Both the position numbers and the translations under genes were made by a program. The notes under the pieces were generated by a model. The model was given only the letters and a program-made list of their open reading frames with translations, made no database searches and was not told the DNA's origin. From Phytoactinopolyspora endophytica (lineage in GTDB: Bacteria > Actinomycetota > Actinomycetes > Jiangellales > Jiangellaceae): a stretch of 16,162 nucleotides of DNA. Positions 1 through 7,544 of this stretch are shown here, in pieces. How positions within the stretch are numbered: the first letter of the stretch is position 1; every line of letters starts with the position of its first letter. The stretch is taken from positions 96,791-112,952 of the forward strand of contig NZ_ML142866.1 in NCBI RefSeq assembly GCF_004138495.1, in the 5' to 3' direction.

Positions 1-1
1 G

Positions 2-892
2 ACGCTCTTCGTCCACGACGGAGCGCTCCACGCGCTCGGGACCAGCACCCGATACGGCGACGTCGTCATCCGCAGGTCCGACGACGGCGGCGTCACGTGG
101 ACCGAACCGACCGGTAACCGGTCAGGTGTTCTCCGTACCGGCCGCTACCATTGCGCACCCACCCCCGTCGTCGTTCATGCGGGCCGGATCTGGAAAGCCT
201 ACGAAGACTTCGAAGGACATGGCGGCGGAGAATGGGGCACCAGCTTCCGGGCCGGAATGCTCTCCGCACCGGTCGATGCCGATCTCCTCGACAGCGCTAG
301 CTGGTCGTCGACCAACTACCTGGAGAGCGACCCCGGCTGGTTCGGCACCGAAATCTGCCGAGGCTGGCTGGAGGGCAACGCCGTTGTCGGGCCGGACGGG
401 TCGATGGTGGACGTACTGCGCGTCGACCACTGGCAAGGTCCCCGAACCAAGGGTGCGATCGTCGAGATCGACGAGACCGGGTCCCGAGCCACCTTCGACG
501 CGCAGACCGGGTTCATCGACATGCCGGGCGGCGTCACCAAATTCACTGTGCGACACGACCCGGCCTCCGGCCTCTACTGGTCCCTGGTGAACGACGTGCC
601 GGAACCCGAAACCACCGCCAGGGGACTCCGATCACGGAACTGGGTCGCCCTGGCCTGGTCCAAGGATCTGCGCGAGTGGAATGTCGGGCAGTACGTGCTC
701 GACTACCCCGACGACGACCTCCACCACGGGTTCCAGTACATCGACTGGATCGTGGACGGGGACGACATCGCGTACGTCTCGCGGACCGCGTTCGACGACG
801 CCTACGGCGGCGCCAAGAACTTCCATGACTCGAACTATCTGACGTTCCACATCGCCAAGGACTTCAGGGCGGCCGCGGCAGGCACACACTGA
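2..892 (+). CDS. Sialidase-like (BNR/Asp-box) protein, 3' part
   Basis: The reading frame is open from the left edge, so the true start lies outside the window; about 296 residues and the TGA stop are visible. Near residues 24-31 there is an Asp-box (SDDGGVTW), the hallmark turn of BNR-repeat beta-propellers found in sialidases and related exo-glycosidases. The rest is rich in W, Y, D and G with blade-like patterns (YWSLVND, WVALAWSKDLREW, FQYIDWIVDGDDIAYVSR), and the end FHDSNYLTFHIAKDF resembles the last blade of such propellers. Family knowledge suggests a glycoside-active or sugar-binding protein; the substrate is unknown, and because only the C-terminal half is seen, a signal peptide and catalytic Arg triad cannot be checked. 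The shorter ORF from ATG 257 is only an internal methionine. No partner gene follows on this strand. Confidence 0.8.
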   Translation, partial: TLFVHDGALHALGTSTRYGDVVIRRSDDGGVTWTEPTGNRSGVLRTGRYHCAPTPVVVHAGRIWKAYEDFEGHGGGEWGTSFRAGMLSAPVDADLLDSASWSSTNYLESDPGWFGTEICRGWLEGNAVVGPDGSMVDVLRVDHWQGPRTKGAIVEIDETGSRATFDAQTGFIDMPGGVTKFTVRHDPASGLYWSLVNDVPEPETTARGLRSRNWVALAWSKDLREWNVGQYVLDYPDDDLHHGFQYIDWIVDGDDIAYVSRTAFDDAYGGAKNFHDSNYLTFHIAKDFRAAAAGTH

Positions 893-934
893 GCTGCTGC
901 CGTCGTTGATCGGTTCGCATGAGGAATAGTCAAG

Positions 935-1040
935 ACCTGTGGATTGGCGTGTCACGCGACTGGCTGATCACCTCCTGATTCGGTCTCGTCGGGGGCGTTC
1001 GACGAGTTGGCCTCTTTCGAATGTCGCGTTGGCTCGGACG
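935..1040 (-). mobile_element. Solo end of an IS256-type element (fragment)
   Basis: Positions 941-1040 match 1869-1967, the 3' end of the transposase pseudogene, with only three substitutions and one indel in a G run. This fragment keeps an outer terminus ACCTGTGGAT (935-944), whose exact reverse complement ATCCACAGGT lies at 3281-3290 beyond the other end of the element. After 1040 similarity stops abruptly. It carries only the last codons of the transposase and is a non-functional remnant, in the same orientation as the larger element. Confidence 0.8.
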
Positions 1041-1261
1041 ACGTCTGATACACCTCAGGAACCAAATCGCACGTCCAACACCTCGTCTCGCATCTCGCTT
1101 AAACCGGGGTGTTGCAATCACCGACAGAACCCAAGGATCGGCTAACGAGACGGCGGCCGAAGCGGCCATCGGTTCGCAGCAAACCATCAGGTCAAACGGC
1201 GGTCAGAACCTGATAGCGACCAGGTCGCGCGTCCTGACGGCCGACCGATCAAGGCACAGAG
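1041..1261. other. Non-coding stretch between IS fragment and DHFR-like gene
   Basis: No credible gene, RNA or repeat is seen here. It lies downstream of the 3' end of the DHFR-like gene. Short imperfect dyads (for example GGCCGAAGCGGCC at 1156-1168) could assist termination but are weak. Confidence 0.5.
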
Positions 1262-1852
1262 TCAGTCCCCGGCGCCGGTCGCGTCGTAGCGCAGTTCGAC
1301 CAGCTGCGAATCGGGCAGAACTCGAGCTGCGAGCAGTTTCAGGCCCGCTCGCGATCCCGAGTAGAGCTTAGATCCGTCACCGAGCAGGGCGGCACCGACG
1401 AGGACGACCAGCTCGTCGACCAAGCCGTCCGCGAGCAGCGGATTCCAGGTCGTTGCGCTACCGAACATGAGCAAGTCATCGCCGCTGCCCCGCTTGAGCC
1501 GCGCGATCTCCTTCGGAGCCTCGGCGCGAGACACCACCCGCGTTGTCGCCGCCCAGGGGGCGTCAGGGTCGACCTTCATCGAGTCGCTGATGACAACAGC
1601 ATCCAGGGAGGTAACGAGTTCAGCGATCTCGTGATCGCGGTCGTTCTGCGACTCGTCGGCGGCCACGGCAGACCAATGCTCCCAGTTGCCGGGGAACCAC
1701 GTGCTGCCGTACACGAGCGTGCCCGCGCGCCGTAGAAGGCCGAGATTGTGAGTGTTAAACGCATCCTCGAACGGCATCGAGGCGAGATCCTTATCGGGAC
1801 CTTCGTAGTACCCATCGAGAGACGTCAAGACAGAGACGATGAGCTTCGGCAT
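1262..1852 (-). CDS. Dihydrofolate reductase family (RibD C-terminal-like) protein
   Basis: This 196-residue protein has the layout of the stand-alone RibD-C/DHFR-like reductases common in actinobacteria. It begins MPKLIVSVLTSLDGYYEGP (the SLDG motif follows beta-1), has a GSTWFPGNW segment where the family usually has a T.W or R.T.Y motif, and a C-terminal LLMFGSATTWNPLLADGLVDEL stretch matching the nucleotide-binding G-S/G-A...L...LVDE pattern. Such proteins are thought to be NADPH-dependent reductases; the substrate is generally unknown and true folate reduction is unlikely. The ATG at 1852 sits 13 bp from the terminus of the IS element and has no clear Shine-Dalgarno; a TACGAT hexamer 6 nt upstream suggests leaderless expression. 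The gene is enclosed by two same-orientation IS ends (935-1040 and 1865 onward), so it may be a captured passenger or simply the target of insertion. Confidence 0.8.
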   Translation of the reverse strand: MPKLIVSVLTSLDGYYEGPDKDLASMPFEDAFNTHNLGLLRRAGTLVYGSTWFPGNWEHWSAVAADESQNDRDHEIAELVTSLDAVVISDSMKVDPDAPWAATTRVVSRAEAPKEIARLKRGSGDDLLMFGSATTWNPLLADGLVDELVVLVGAALLGDGSKLYSGSRAGLKLLAARVLPDSQLVELRYDATGAGD

Positions 1853-1858
1853 GCCACG

Positions 1859-1864
1859 ATCGTA
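1859..1864 (-). promoter_or_regulatory. Candidate -10 element for leaderless DHFR-like mRNA
   Basis: On the minus strand TACGAT lies 6 nt upstream of the ATG at 1852, which would put the transcription start at or next to the start codon. The -35 region would fall inside the IS end (about 1882-1887), where no good consensus hexamer is seen. Inferred only. Confidence 0.3.
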
Positions 1865-3290
1865 ACCTGGATTGGCGTGTCACGCGACTTGCTGATCACC
1901 TCCTGACTCGGTCTCGTCGGGGCGTTCGACGCGTTGGCCTCTTTCGAATGTCGCGTTGGCTCGGACGGGGCGACCAGGTGTGGCGCGTTGACGGCGCGCC
2001 AGCGGGCTTGGGCGGACTCGATGAGCTTGACGGCCATGGCCAGTCCGGCGGCGCGGGAACCGGGTCCTTTGGGTGACTCGCTGCCGCAGCCTCACGGCGG
2101 CGAAGGTCGATTCGATCGGGTTGGTGGTACGCAGGTGGATCCGTGCTCCGCGGGGTAGTCGTAGAAGGCGAGCAGCACTTCGAGGTCGTCGGTGATTTGG
2201 CGACCGCCTTGGGCCACTTCGTGCCGTCGTCGGTGGCGAACGCCTTCGCGGCTGCCTCGGCGTGCTCCCTGTCTTCGGCGTTCCAGATCTCCGCCAGCGC
2301 GACCTTCGCGCCGGGCTGCGCTGATTTGGGCAGTGCGTTGAGCACGTTGGCGATCTTGTGAAACCAGCACCATTGCTCGCGGGTTTCGGGGAACACGTCG
2401 CGGACCGCGGCCCAGAACCCTAGCGCGCCGTCACCGACCGCGAGCACCGGCGCCCACATCCCGCGCCGCTTGCACGAGCGGAGCAGGTCGGCCCACGACG
2501 CCGAGCTCTACCGGTGCCCGTCGTCGAGGGCGATCAGTTCCTTGGTGCCGTCCGCGCGGACCCCGACCATCACCAGCAGGCACACCTTGTCCTGGGTGAG
2601 CCGGATCTTGAGGTGGATCCCGTCCACCCACACGTACACGTAGTCGGTGCCGACCAGCGAGCGCTGATTGAACACGACCGCCTCGTCTTGCCACTGCTCG
2701 GTGAGCCGGGTGATCGTCTTGGCCGACAACCCGGCCGCCGAGCCGAGGAACTGCTCCAACGCCAGGGCGAAGTCCGAGCTGGATAGGCCGTGCAGGTACA
2801 GCAGCGGCAACACCTCCGCCACCCCCGGCGACTTGCGCGCCCAGGCGGGCAGGATCGTCGAGGCGAACCGCTTGCTCTCCCCGGTGACCTCATCGGTGCG
2901 CTTGTCGTTGATCCGCGGCTGCCTGACCGGCACCGCACCCGCGGCAGTGGTGACCTCCCGGTGCCGGTGGTAGCCGTTGCGGACCACGAGCCGGCGGCCG
3001 TGCTCGTCGACCTCGTCGACAACACCTCGACGTAGGCGCTCACCTCGGCCTGCAACGCCCCGCGAGCATCTGCCGAGCACCGTCGCGGACGATCTCATCC
3101 AGCAACGACCCGCCGGCCGCGTCGGTCGCGTTCTCGTTGGACGCCTCGGCGTCGTGGACTACCTTGAGCATGGGTGCACCTTCCCGAGCCGACGCGCCAA
3201 CGCCGACCCTGATCAGACGAATCGGATTGCTTCGATCTTGCTCGGGGGTGCGCCTGCTTCACGTCACCCCGCCGAGAGCCATCCACAGGT
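1865..3290 (-). mobile_element. Degenerate IS256-family insertion sequence
   Basis: The element encloses the decayed transposase at 1880-3171. Its transposase-upstream end is placed at 3290 because ATCCACAGGT (3281-3290) is the reverse complement of ACCTGTGGAT at 935-944, the intact terminus of the related fragment. The end at 1865 reads ACCTGGATTGG and has lost two bases relative to that terminus. The inverted repeat is short and imperfect beyond about 14 bp. No target-site duplication of 8-9 bp is visible between 1856-1864 and 3291-3299, consistent with an old or rearranged copy. Confidence 0.75.
1880..3171 (-). pseudogene. IS256-family transposase, frameshifted and interrupted
   Basis: The start is ATG at 3171 (MLKVVHDAEASNENATD), preceded by GGAAGG. 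The reading frame then jumps near 3060 (MLAG to LQAEVSAYVE) and again near 3022 (to DEVDEHGRRLVVRNGYHRHR). A long intact stretch ends at an in-frame TAG (2508-2510), at the place where relatives have RES. The frame continues to KWPKAVAK, shifts near 2199 (ITDDLEVLLAFYDYPAEH), near 2142 (IHLRTTNPIESTFAAVRLRQRVT), near 2071 (KGPGSRAAGLAMAVKLIESAQ) and near 1968 (VRANATFERGQRVERPDE), and ends at TGA 1880-1882. The mutator-family catalytic residues can be recognised: D in WVDGIH, D in VGDGALGF, E in TNPIEST. About 430 residues would be expected. With one stop and at least six shifts it cannot make an active enzyme. Confidence 0.9.
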
Positions 3291-3363
3291 TCTGATCATT
3301 GCTCGGTTCGGATGCGTCACGGGTACTAAGCGCGACAGCACATCGAGACCCATGATCAACACA

Positions 3364-5964
3364 TCAGAACGGCGGCTCGTCTCCCGGTTGAACGACAGTA
3401 CGTGGCGGGTTGGCCAGCCAGGCCGCTCTGGACCTGCGGGTACGCGGCGTCCGTGTCGGCGTTCTCACGGGTGTCTTGGCCGGCTTCGGCATGATCGACG
3501 GTATGGCGCAAGCACAGGTGTCCAGGCTGGCGCAGCCGCACTCCCTCGCGCTCGTCCGGTCGGCCTCCCCTCGTCGGGCCTCGCCATTGACACCAGCCGT
3601 GGGCTCGCCATTGGCACCGGCCGTGGGCTCGTAGTCTGACCGACTACCGGTGTCGTCCGTGAGGTCCGCCGTTCCAGCTGTGCTGCGACGCCGGATGCGA
3701 CGCAAGGACTGCTCGGCGCGGAACTTCTCGGTTTCGCAGGCACGAGGACTGCGCGATCGGGGAACGCTCGTCGCCGGCATCACAGGGGGTACCCGGTTGA
3801 TGTGGGTGTGCCCCAACGGGCTCGTCCATTCGACGACGCCAGGTCTGAGCATACGGACTTGCCACCCGCCCTCATGTTTGAGCCGGTGGTCGTGGCGGCA
3901 CTTGCACGCAAGGTTCGCGCTGGTGGTGGACCCGCCCTGAGCATAGTCAACGACGTGGTCTAGGTCTGCGCCCCGAGCCGGCACCTGGCAGGCGGGGTGG
4001 ACGCAGTAGCGGTCCCGGGACTCGATCCAGCGACGTAGCCGGATCCCGGCTTGCCGGGGTCGTCTACCTTGTTCACCGCCACTGACACCACCGACACCGC
4101 CGCCGCCACTGACACCACCGACACCGCCACCGACACGGGCACCTTCGGCACCACTCGCGCCGGGCACGCCCGTCGCTTCCGGTGCTTCGGCCTCCGCGCG
4201 CGTTCTTACCAGGGTGGCGGCGTAGTGGCTGTAGATGTCGGCGATGACCCGCGCCCAATCGGGGTGATGGGCAGCTCCTGATACCAGCTGCTCGAGCTCG
4301 GACGCGCGCAGCTGGAGCTCCACAATGGCTTTCCGCCGGGAAGCATCATGTCGGGGTGACGAACCATCACGCCGGGGTGGCGAATCATCGCGCCGGGGTG
4401 TGACATCGTCCCCCGGCATACGCCGGCTTTGAGTGGTGGGTCGTGCCGCCGTCACGCCGCAGTCGATGGCGCGTCCATGTTCGTCGCAGACGATCCAGCG
4501 CCATTCGGCGTCGGTCATAGCCGCGATGATCTCTCGTCCTAGGGCGGCGGGCACGTAGTCCCAACCGACGACCTCGGCCGGACGCTCGTTCAGCCCGAGT
4601 AGCGAGCAGATCTCTACGCGCAGCTCACGCACCGACCACGGCCTCGCGATCACGGCCTCGGGAACTCCTTCCGAATCCGCCGTGTCGCTGTCACCGGCAG
4701 GGGCAGTGGAATCCTCGAAGCCCGCAGCGCTGCCACCGCCGTCGGAATCCGGTACGTCGCCGCCGTTTCCCCGCGACACACCACCGTCCGGGTCGTCATC
4801 GTCCTCGTCATCCGGGTTGATGTCATTGCCACCGGAACAGCCCAGATTGTCGTCACCGGCGCCGTCGGGCGTCTCGCTGCGAGGCCTCATGTCATCGTGC
4901 GCACTCTCGCCATCGTCGGAGAGATCTCTCACCCCATCCGCACGACTCTTCGTGTCAGCACGAGCAGGGCTCTCGCCGCCAACGTCAGTTTCGGCGCCTT
5001 GGCGGTCCGTGTCGCTATGGCCGTGACCCTGGGTACCCGCGTCGTTCTGGCTCTCACCGTCACCCGGGCACTCACCGTTACCCCGGCACTCACCGTCACC
5101 CCGGCACTCACCGTCACCCCGGCCCTGGGAGCCGCCGATGCGGGGTTCGAGATAGGGGTGCTTCAGGACATAGGCAATGACCTGGGCGTTGTCCATCAAT
5201 TCGAACGTGCCGTCGAGCATGCCCAGGTAGATGTCAGTACGGATATGATCGATACGACGAGCATCGCCAGCACGTTTGCACGCCCTGGCTATGGCGTCGA
5301 CACGGTCACATGCCGCGGCGGCACGTTCGATCGGCAGATCCAATCCGGACACGTTCGCCGTGCCATCCGGGGTGCGCCGCCCCACTATCCGACGCTCGCG
5401 CACTGCTTTGCGGTACTTCTTCGCTGCCCATTCCGGGTCGACCGCGATTGCCGCCCGCTTGATCCGGTCGATGAGCTCACCCACCATCAACATGGGCGCT
5501 TCCGGCAGCAGATCAGCACAGATCTGTGCGGCCTGGTCATGATCGAGCCCGTCCGTCCACTGGCAGAATGCCTCCGCTCGCGGTTCATCCAGCACGCCCG
5601 CATCCATGGCGGCGCCAAGCATGGGCAACCGCTCAAACACGTCGTGTGCCAACGTGAGGGCGCGTTCCGCCCGCCGCCGCGACCATACCAATGCCGCGCG
5701 AGCCTCCTCTGAGGAGAACTCTCCCAGCTCGGCGTAGCGCTGCACCGTGTCGACCGAGCCAGGGATACGCAGCCCGGTCTCCAACAGCGACCGTAGAAAG
5801 ACGGCCCGCTCATGACACGACTGCCGATACGCCGCCGCCATCACCACCACTGTGTCGAACCCGGACACTCGTTCCACCGGGACCGCTTCTAGCGCCGCGG
5901 CCAGTTGTGGACCAGGGGCCATCGTGGCCAGGTCATCGGGAATCGATACAGGTGTCGGCGCCAT
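3364..5964 (-). CDS. DUF222 / HNH endonuclease-like protein (13E12 type), long variant
   Basis: 866 residues. ATG 5964 is chosen because GGAGGGAGG lies 8 nt upstream and the N-terminus then matches this family; the frame stays open to a GTG at 6108 but that extension looks non-coding. Residues about 20-275 are the helical DUF222 domain. An acidic, Gly/Asp/Ser-rich insert fills about 281-436, including GDGEC-type repeats and a run DDEDDDDPD. DUF222-like sequence resumes at 437-590 (WDYVPAALGREIIAAMTDAEWRWIV), followed by a Gly/Val linker (601-634) and an HNH domain (about 640-725): C654...C659, L-D-H670, C687-x-C689, H691 and H693. The C-terminus is basic, with a duplicated PTAG(A/V)NGE unit. 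The family is abundant in actinobacteria, sometimes in mobile introns or REP13E12 prophage-like elements, but its function is unproven; DNA binding or nicking is inferred. It is monocistronic here, and the insert makes it much longer than the usual 400-550 residues. Confidence 0.85.
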   Translation of the reverse strand: MAPTPVSIPDDLATMAPGPQLAAALEAVPVERVSGFDTVVVMAAAYRQSCHERAVFLRSLLETGLRIPGSVDTVQRYAELGEFSSEEARAALVWSRRRAERALTLAHDVFERLPMLGAAMDAGVLDEPRAEAFCQWTDGLDHDQAAQICADLLPEAPMLMVGELIDRIKRAAIAVDPEWAAKKYRKAVRERRIVGRRTPDGTANVSGLDLPIERAAAACDRVDAIARACKRAGDARRIDHIRTDIYLGMLDGTFELMDNAQVIAYVLKHPYLEPRIGGSQGRGDGECRGDGECRGNGECPGDGESQNDAGTQGHGHSDTDRQGAETDVGGESPARADTKSRADGVRDLSDDGESAHDDMRPRSETPDGAGDDNLGCSGGNDINPDDEDDDDPDGGVSRGNGGDVPDSDGGGSAAGFEDSTAPAGDSDTADSEGVPEAVIARPWSVRELRVEICSLLGLNERPAEVVGWDYVPAALGREIIAAMTDAEWRWIVCDEHGRAIDCGVTAARPTTQSRRMPGDDVTPRRDDSPPRRDGSSPRHDASRRKAIVELQLRASELEQLVSGAAHHPDWARVIADIYSHYAATLVRTRAEAEAPEATGVPGASGAEGARVGGGVGGVSGGGGVGGVSGGEQGRRPRQAGIRLRRWIESRDRYCVHPACQVPARGADLDHVVDYAQGGSTTSANLACKCRHDHRLKHEGGWQVRMLRPGVVEWTSPLGHTHINRVPPVMPATSVPRSRSPRACETEKFRAEQSLRRIRRRSTAGTADLTDDTGSRSDYEPTAGANGEPTAGVNGEARRGEADRTSARECGCASLDTCACAIPSIMPKPAKTPVRTPTRTPRTRRSRAAWLANPPRTVVQPGDEPPF
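3583..3630 (-). repeat. 24-bp tandem duplication inside the DUF222/HNH gene
   Basis: Two adjacent 24-bp units (3583-3606 and 3607-3630) differ at two positions and encode PTAGANGE and PTAGVNGE near the C-terminus. The length is a multiple of three, so the frame is kept. Confidence 0.8.
4078..4128 (-). repeat. 27-bp-period repeat encoding the Gly/Val linker
   Basis: An identical 24-mer occurs at 4078-4101 and 4105-4128, with a 3-bp spacer. It encodes the GGVGGVSGG linker between the second DUF222 part and the HNH domain. The repeat is in frame, a flexible hinge likely to vary in length between strains. Confidence 0.8.
5051..5122 (-). repeat. Four 18-bp tandem units in the acidic insert
   Basis: Four adjacent 18-mers (5051-5068, 5069-5086, 5087-5104, 5105-5122) share the core CTCACCGTCACCCCGG; the last two are identical. 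They encode GDGECR/GDGECP-type units. They lack spacers, so this is a coding minisatellite and not a CRISPR array. Confidence 0.85.
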
Positions 5965-6127
5965 GGTGAGCCTCCCTCCACGCGGCTGGCCGCAGCGACG
6001 CGGTCCACACGCCGCATAAGGACAAAGAGAGTTGCCCCGGCTACCGCACCGGGAACATGCACGGCCAACACCAGCCGTGTCACCAGCCATCGAACCTGAG
6101 GGGATCACTCACCCATCGACTACGCCA

Positions 6128-6156
6128 ACCGTATATCAGACACACATTCGAATCAA
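6128..6156 (-). promoter_or_regulatory. Candidate promoter of the DUF222/HNH gene
   Basis: On the minus strand, TTGATT (6151-6156) is followed after 17 nt by TACGGT (6128-6133), a fair sigma-70-type match in an AT-richer patch. Transcription from about 6121 would leave a leader of about 157 nt before the ATG at 5964. Confidence 0.4.
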
Positions 6157-6231
6157 GGCCATTGACGCGGCATGACGACGCATTTAGAGGACAACGACAA
6201 TGGCTCCGACCGGAGGTCAGACAGACGAGTC

Positions 6232-6364
6232 GGTGCGGACCACGGAGCAAATGCCACCCGGCACGCGCCACCCGGCACGGACGACGGAGCAAGCGCCACC
6301 CGGCACGCGCCACCCGGCACGGACGACGGAGCAAGCGCCACCCGGCACGGACGACGGAGCAAGC
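6232..6364. repeat. 42-bp tandem repeat array (minisatellite)
   Basis: Two full, identical 42-bp units (6253-6294, 6295-6336), a 21-bp partial unit before (6232-6252) and a 28-bp partial unit after (6337-6364), with decaying copies to about 6420. Each unit holds two GCCACCCGGCAC blocks and one GGACGACGGAGCAAGC block. Because 42 is divisible by three and the units contain no stop codons in most frames, several overlapping ORFs run through here on both strands; none has a good ribosome site or a recognisable domain, so no gene is called. Confidence 0.85.
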
Positions 6365-6523
6365 GCGACCCGGCACCGGCAACCTGCCACGGATGACGGG
6401 GCACGCACGACGGGCAAGCGCGACGTAGCGCGTGCGACACGGCACGGACGATGAGGCCGCCGATCGTTCACATGGACCAGGACCGCCGAGCCTGTGCGCA
6501 CGGAGCAGACGTCGTGACCCCGT

Positions 6524-6700
6524 GATCATCAACCTCTGGGCCGGTCATCGTCCGGCGAGAAGGTCGCGCAGATTGGGCGATGGGATCACCAGGCTCATGC
6601 CCAGCCGGGCCACAGACCGACGAGCCTGACGCACTCAACGCAACCCGCCACCTGGTGATCCTTCGGCCCAATCTGCGCGACCCCTAGGACGTTGATGATC
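6524..6700. repeat. 177-bp inverted-repeat element (MITE-like)
   Basis: The outer ends are GATCATCAAC (6524-6533) and its exact reverse complement GTTGATGATC (6691-6700). Inside, 6563-6593 pairs with 6651-6681: 16 bp perfect, four mispaired, 11 bp perfect. The arms are separated by 57 bp. The left arm has about 20 extra bases between outer and inner parts. No ORF is inside. It lies downstream of the importer operon and could fold as a terminator or be a non-autonomous mobile repeat. Confidence 0.7.
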
Positions 6701-6709
6701 TCTCTGTCA
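6690..6709. repeat. 20-bp repeat, copy 1
   Basis: CGTTGATGATCTCTCTGTCA here is identical to 13231-13250. It overlaps the right end of the inverted-repeat element and lies downstream of the last permease gene. Confidence 0.8.
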
Positions 6710-6737
6710 GGATTCTTCGTGCCGGGTCACGGGCATG

Positions 6738-7544
6738 TCACGGGCTCTCGGCGTCCTGGCCGAAGCGCGCCAGCACCGCCGCCTCGGCGATGCTGACCAG
6801 GGTGTACAGGATGATCGCGGTGCCGGTCACCACGACGACCGACGCCCACAGCTCGTCGTACCGGAAGCCGCCTGACGCGCGCATGATGGCACCGCCGATG
6901 CCCTCGCCGGTCGCGAGCCATTCGGCGATCAACGCACCGGTCAGAGCGGTCGGCACCGAGATCCGCGCGGATGCGAACAGCGCCGGGAGCGCGCTCGGCA
7001 ACGCCACCTTGCGCAGGATCGTCCAGGTCCCACCGCCGTACGCCACCACCAGCTCCGTCGAGCGTGCCGACGCTGAGCGCATCCCGAAGACCATGTTCAC
7101 CAGCACGGGGAAGAACACGACGATCGCACCGACGACGGCGACGCCGCCCAGCCCGCGACCGAAGATCAGGACGATGATCGGCGTCATCGCCACCAGCGGC
7201 ACTGAGCGCAGCATCATCGCCACCGGCATGAACGCCTGCTCGAGCCCGGACACCAGCACGAACAGCACCGCGATCAGGCCGCCCGCGAAGAGCCCCACGG
7301 TGAATCCGGCGGCGGTGTCTCGCAACGTCGTGCCGAGGTTGGAGAACACCGCGTCCCGGTTCGCCGACGCGTCGTCGACGCTGAACAGGTACTCCCAGAC
7401 CGCCGACGGCGACTTGCCCACCAGCGGGCTGACGTCGAACAACTCCAGGAACGCCACCCACGCCACGAGAGCGACCGCCGACGCCGCCAGCAGCAGCCCC
7501 AGTCGACCGGCCAGCATCCGTGCCACCATCGCTCCACGGCTCAT
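6738..7544 (-). CDS. ABC transporter permease (NitT/TauT/HMP-type)
   Basis: 268 residues, a standard length for single-domain BPD_transp_1 permeases. There are about six hydrophobic segments: residues 12-34 (LGLLLAASAVALVAWVAF), 75-100 (GFTVGLFAGGLIAVLFVLV), 110-130 (MMLRSVPLVAMTPIIVLIF), 133-155 (GVAVVGAIVVFFPVLVNMV), 195-215 and 235-258. The cytoplasmic EAA-like loop, which docks on the ATPase, is YGGGTWTILRKVALPSALPAL (about 168-188). This is the last gene of the importer operon; its ATG overlaps the stop of the upstream permease in ATGA (7541-7544), implying translational coupling. It would form a heterodimeric pore with that permease. By family, cargo is an anion or a nitrogen heterocycle; context favours the latter. 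Confidence 0.92.
   Translation of the reverse strand: MSRGAMVARMLAGRLGLLLAASAVALVAWVAFLELFDVSPLVGKSPSAVWEYLFSVDDASANRDAVFSNLGTTLRDTAAGFTVGLFAGGLIAVLFVLVSGLEQAFMPVAMMLRSVPLVAMTPIIVLIFGRGLGGVAVVGAIVVFFPVLVNMVFGMRSASARSTELVVAYGGGTWTILRKVALPSALPALFASARISVPTALTGALIAEWLATGEGIGGAIMRASGGFRYDELWASVVVVTGTAIILYTLVSIAEAAVLARFGQDAESP

Noticed and set aside
907..922. Possible target-site duplication or common flank of the IS (TTGATCGGTTCGCATG versus TTGCTCGGTTCGGATG at 3298-3313)
   Set aside because: 14 of 16 matches but too long and not adjacent to the IS ends; probably chance.
5051..5122. CRISPR-like regular repeats
   Set aside because: Units are contiguous 18-mers in a coding frame without spacers and without cas genes nearby.
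4897..5712. 271-residue plus-strand open frame
   Set aside because: It is antisense to the well-supported DUF222/HNH gene; its repeated ALTVTPALTVTPA is just the shadow of the 18-bp tandem repeat.
5965..6108. 48-residue N-terminal extension of the DUF222/HNH protein from GTG 6108
   Set aside because: ATG 5964 has a very strong ribosome site, and the extension is Cys/Arg/Gly-rich without similarity to the family; still possible since no stop intervenes.
6057..6454. Overlapping plus-strand ORFs across the 42-bp repeats
   Set aside because: Several frames and both strands are open because of the repeat composition; no ribosome site or domain singles one out.
6563..6681. Intrinsic terminator for the importer operon
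   Set aside because: The pairing arms are 57 bp apart with no T run, and the element has nested ends; termination may occur but a repeat element explains the structure better.
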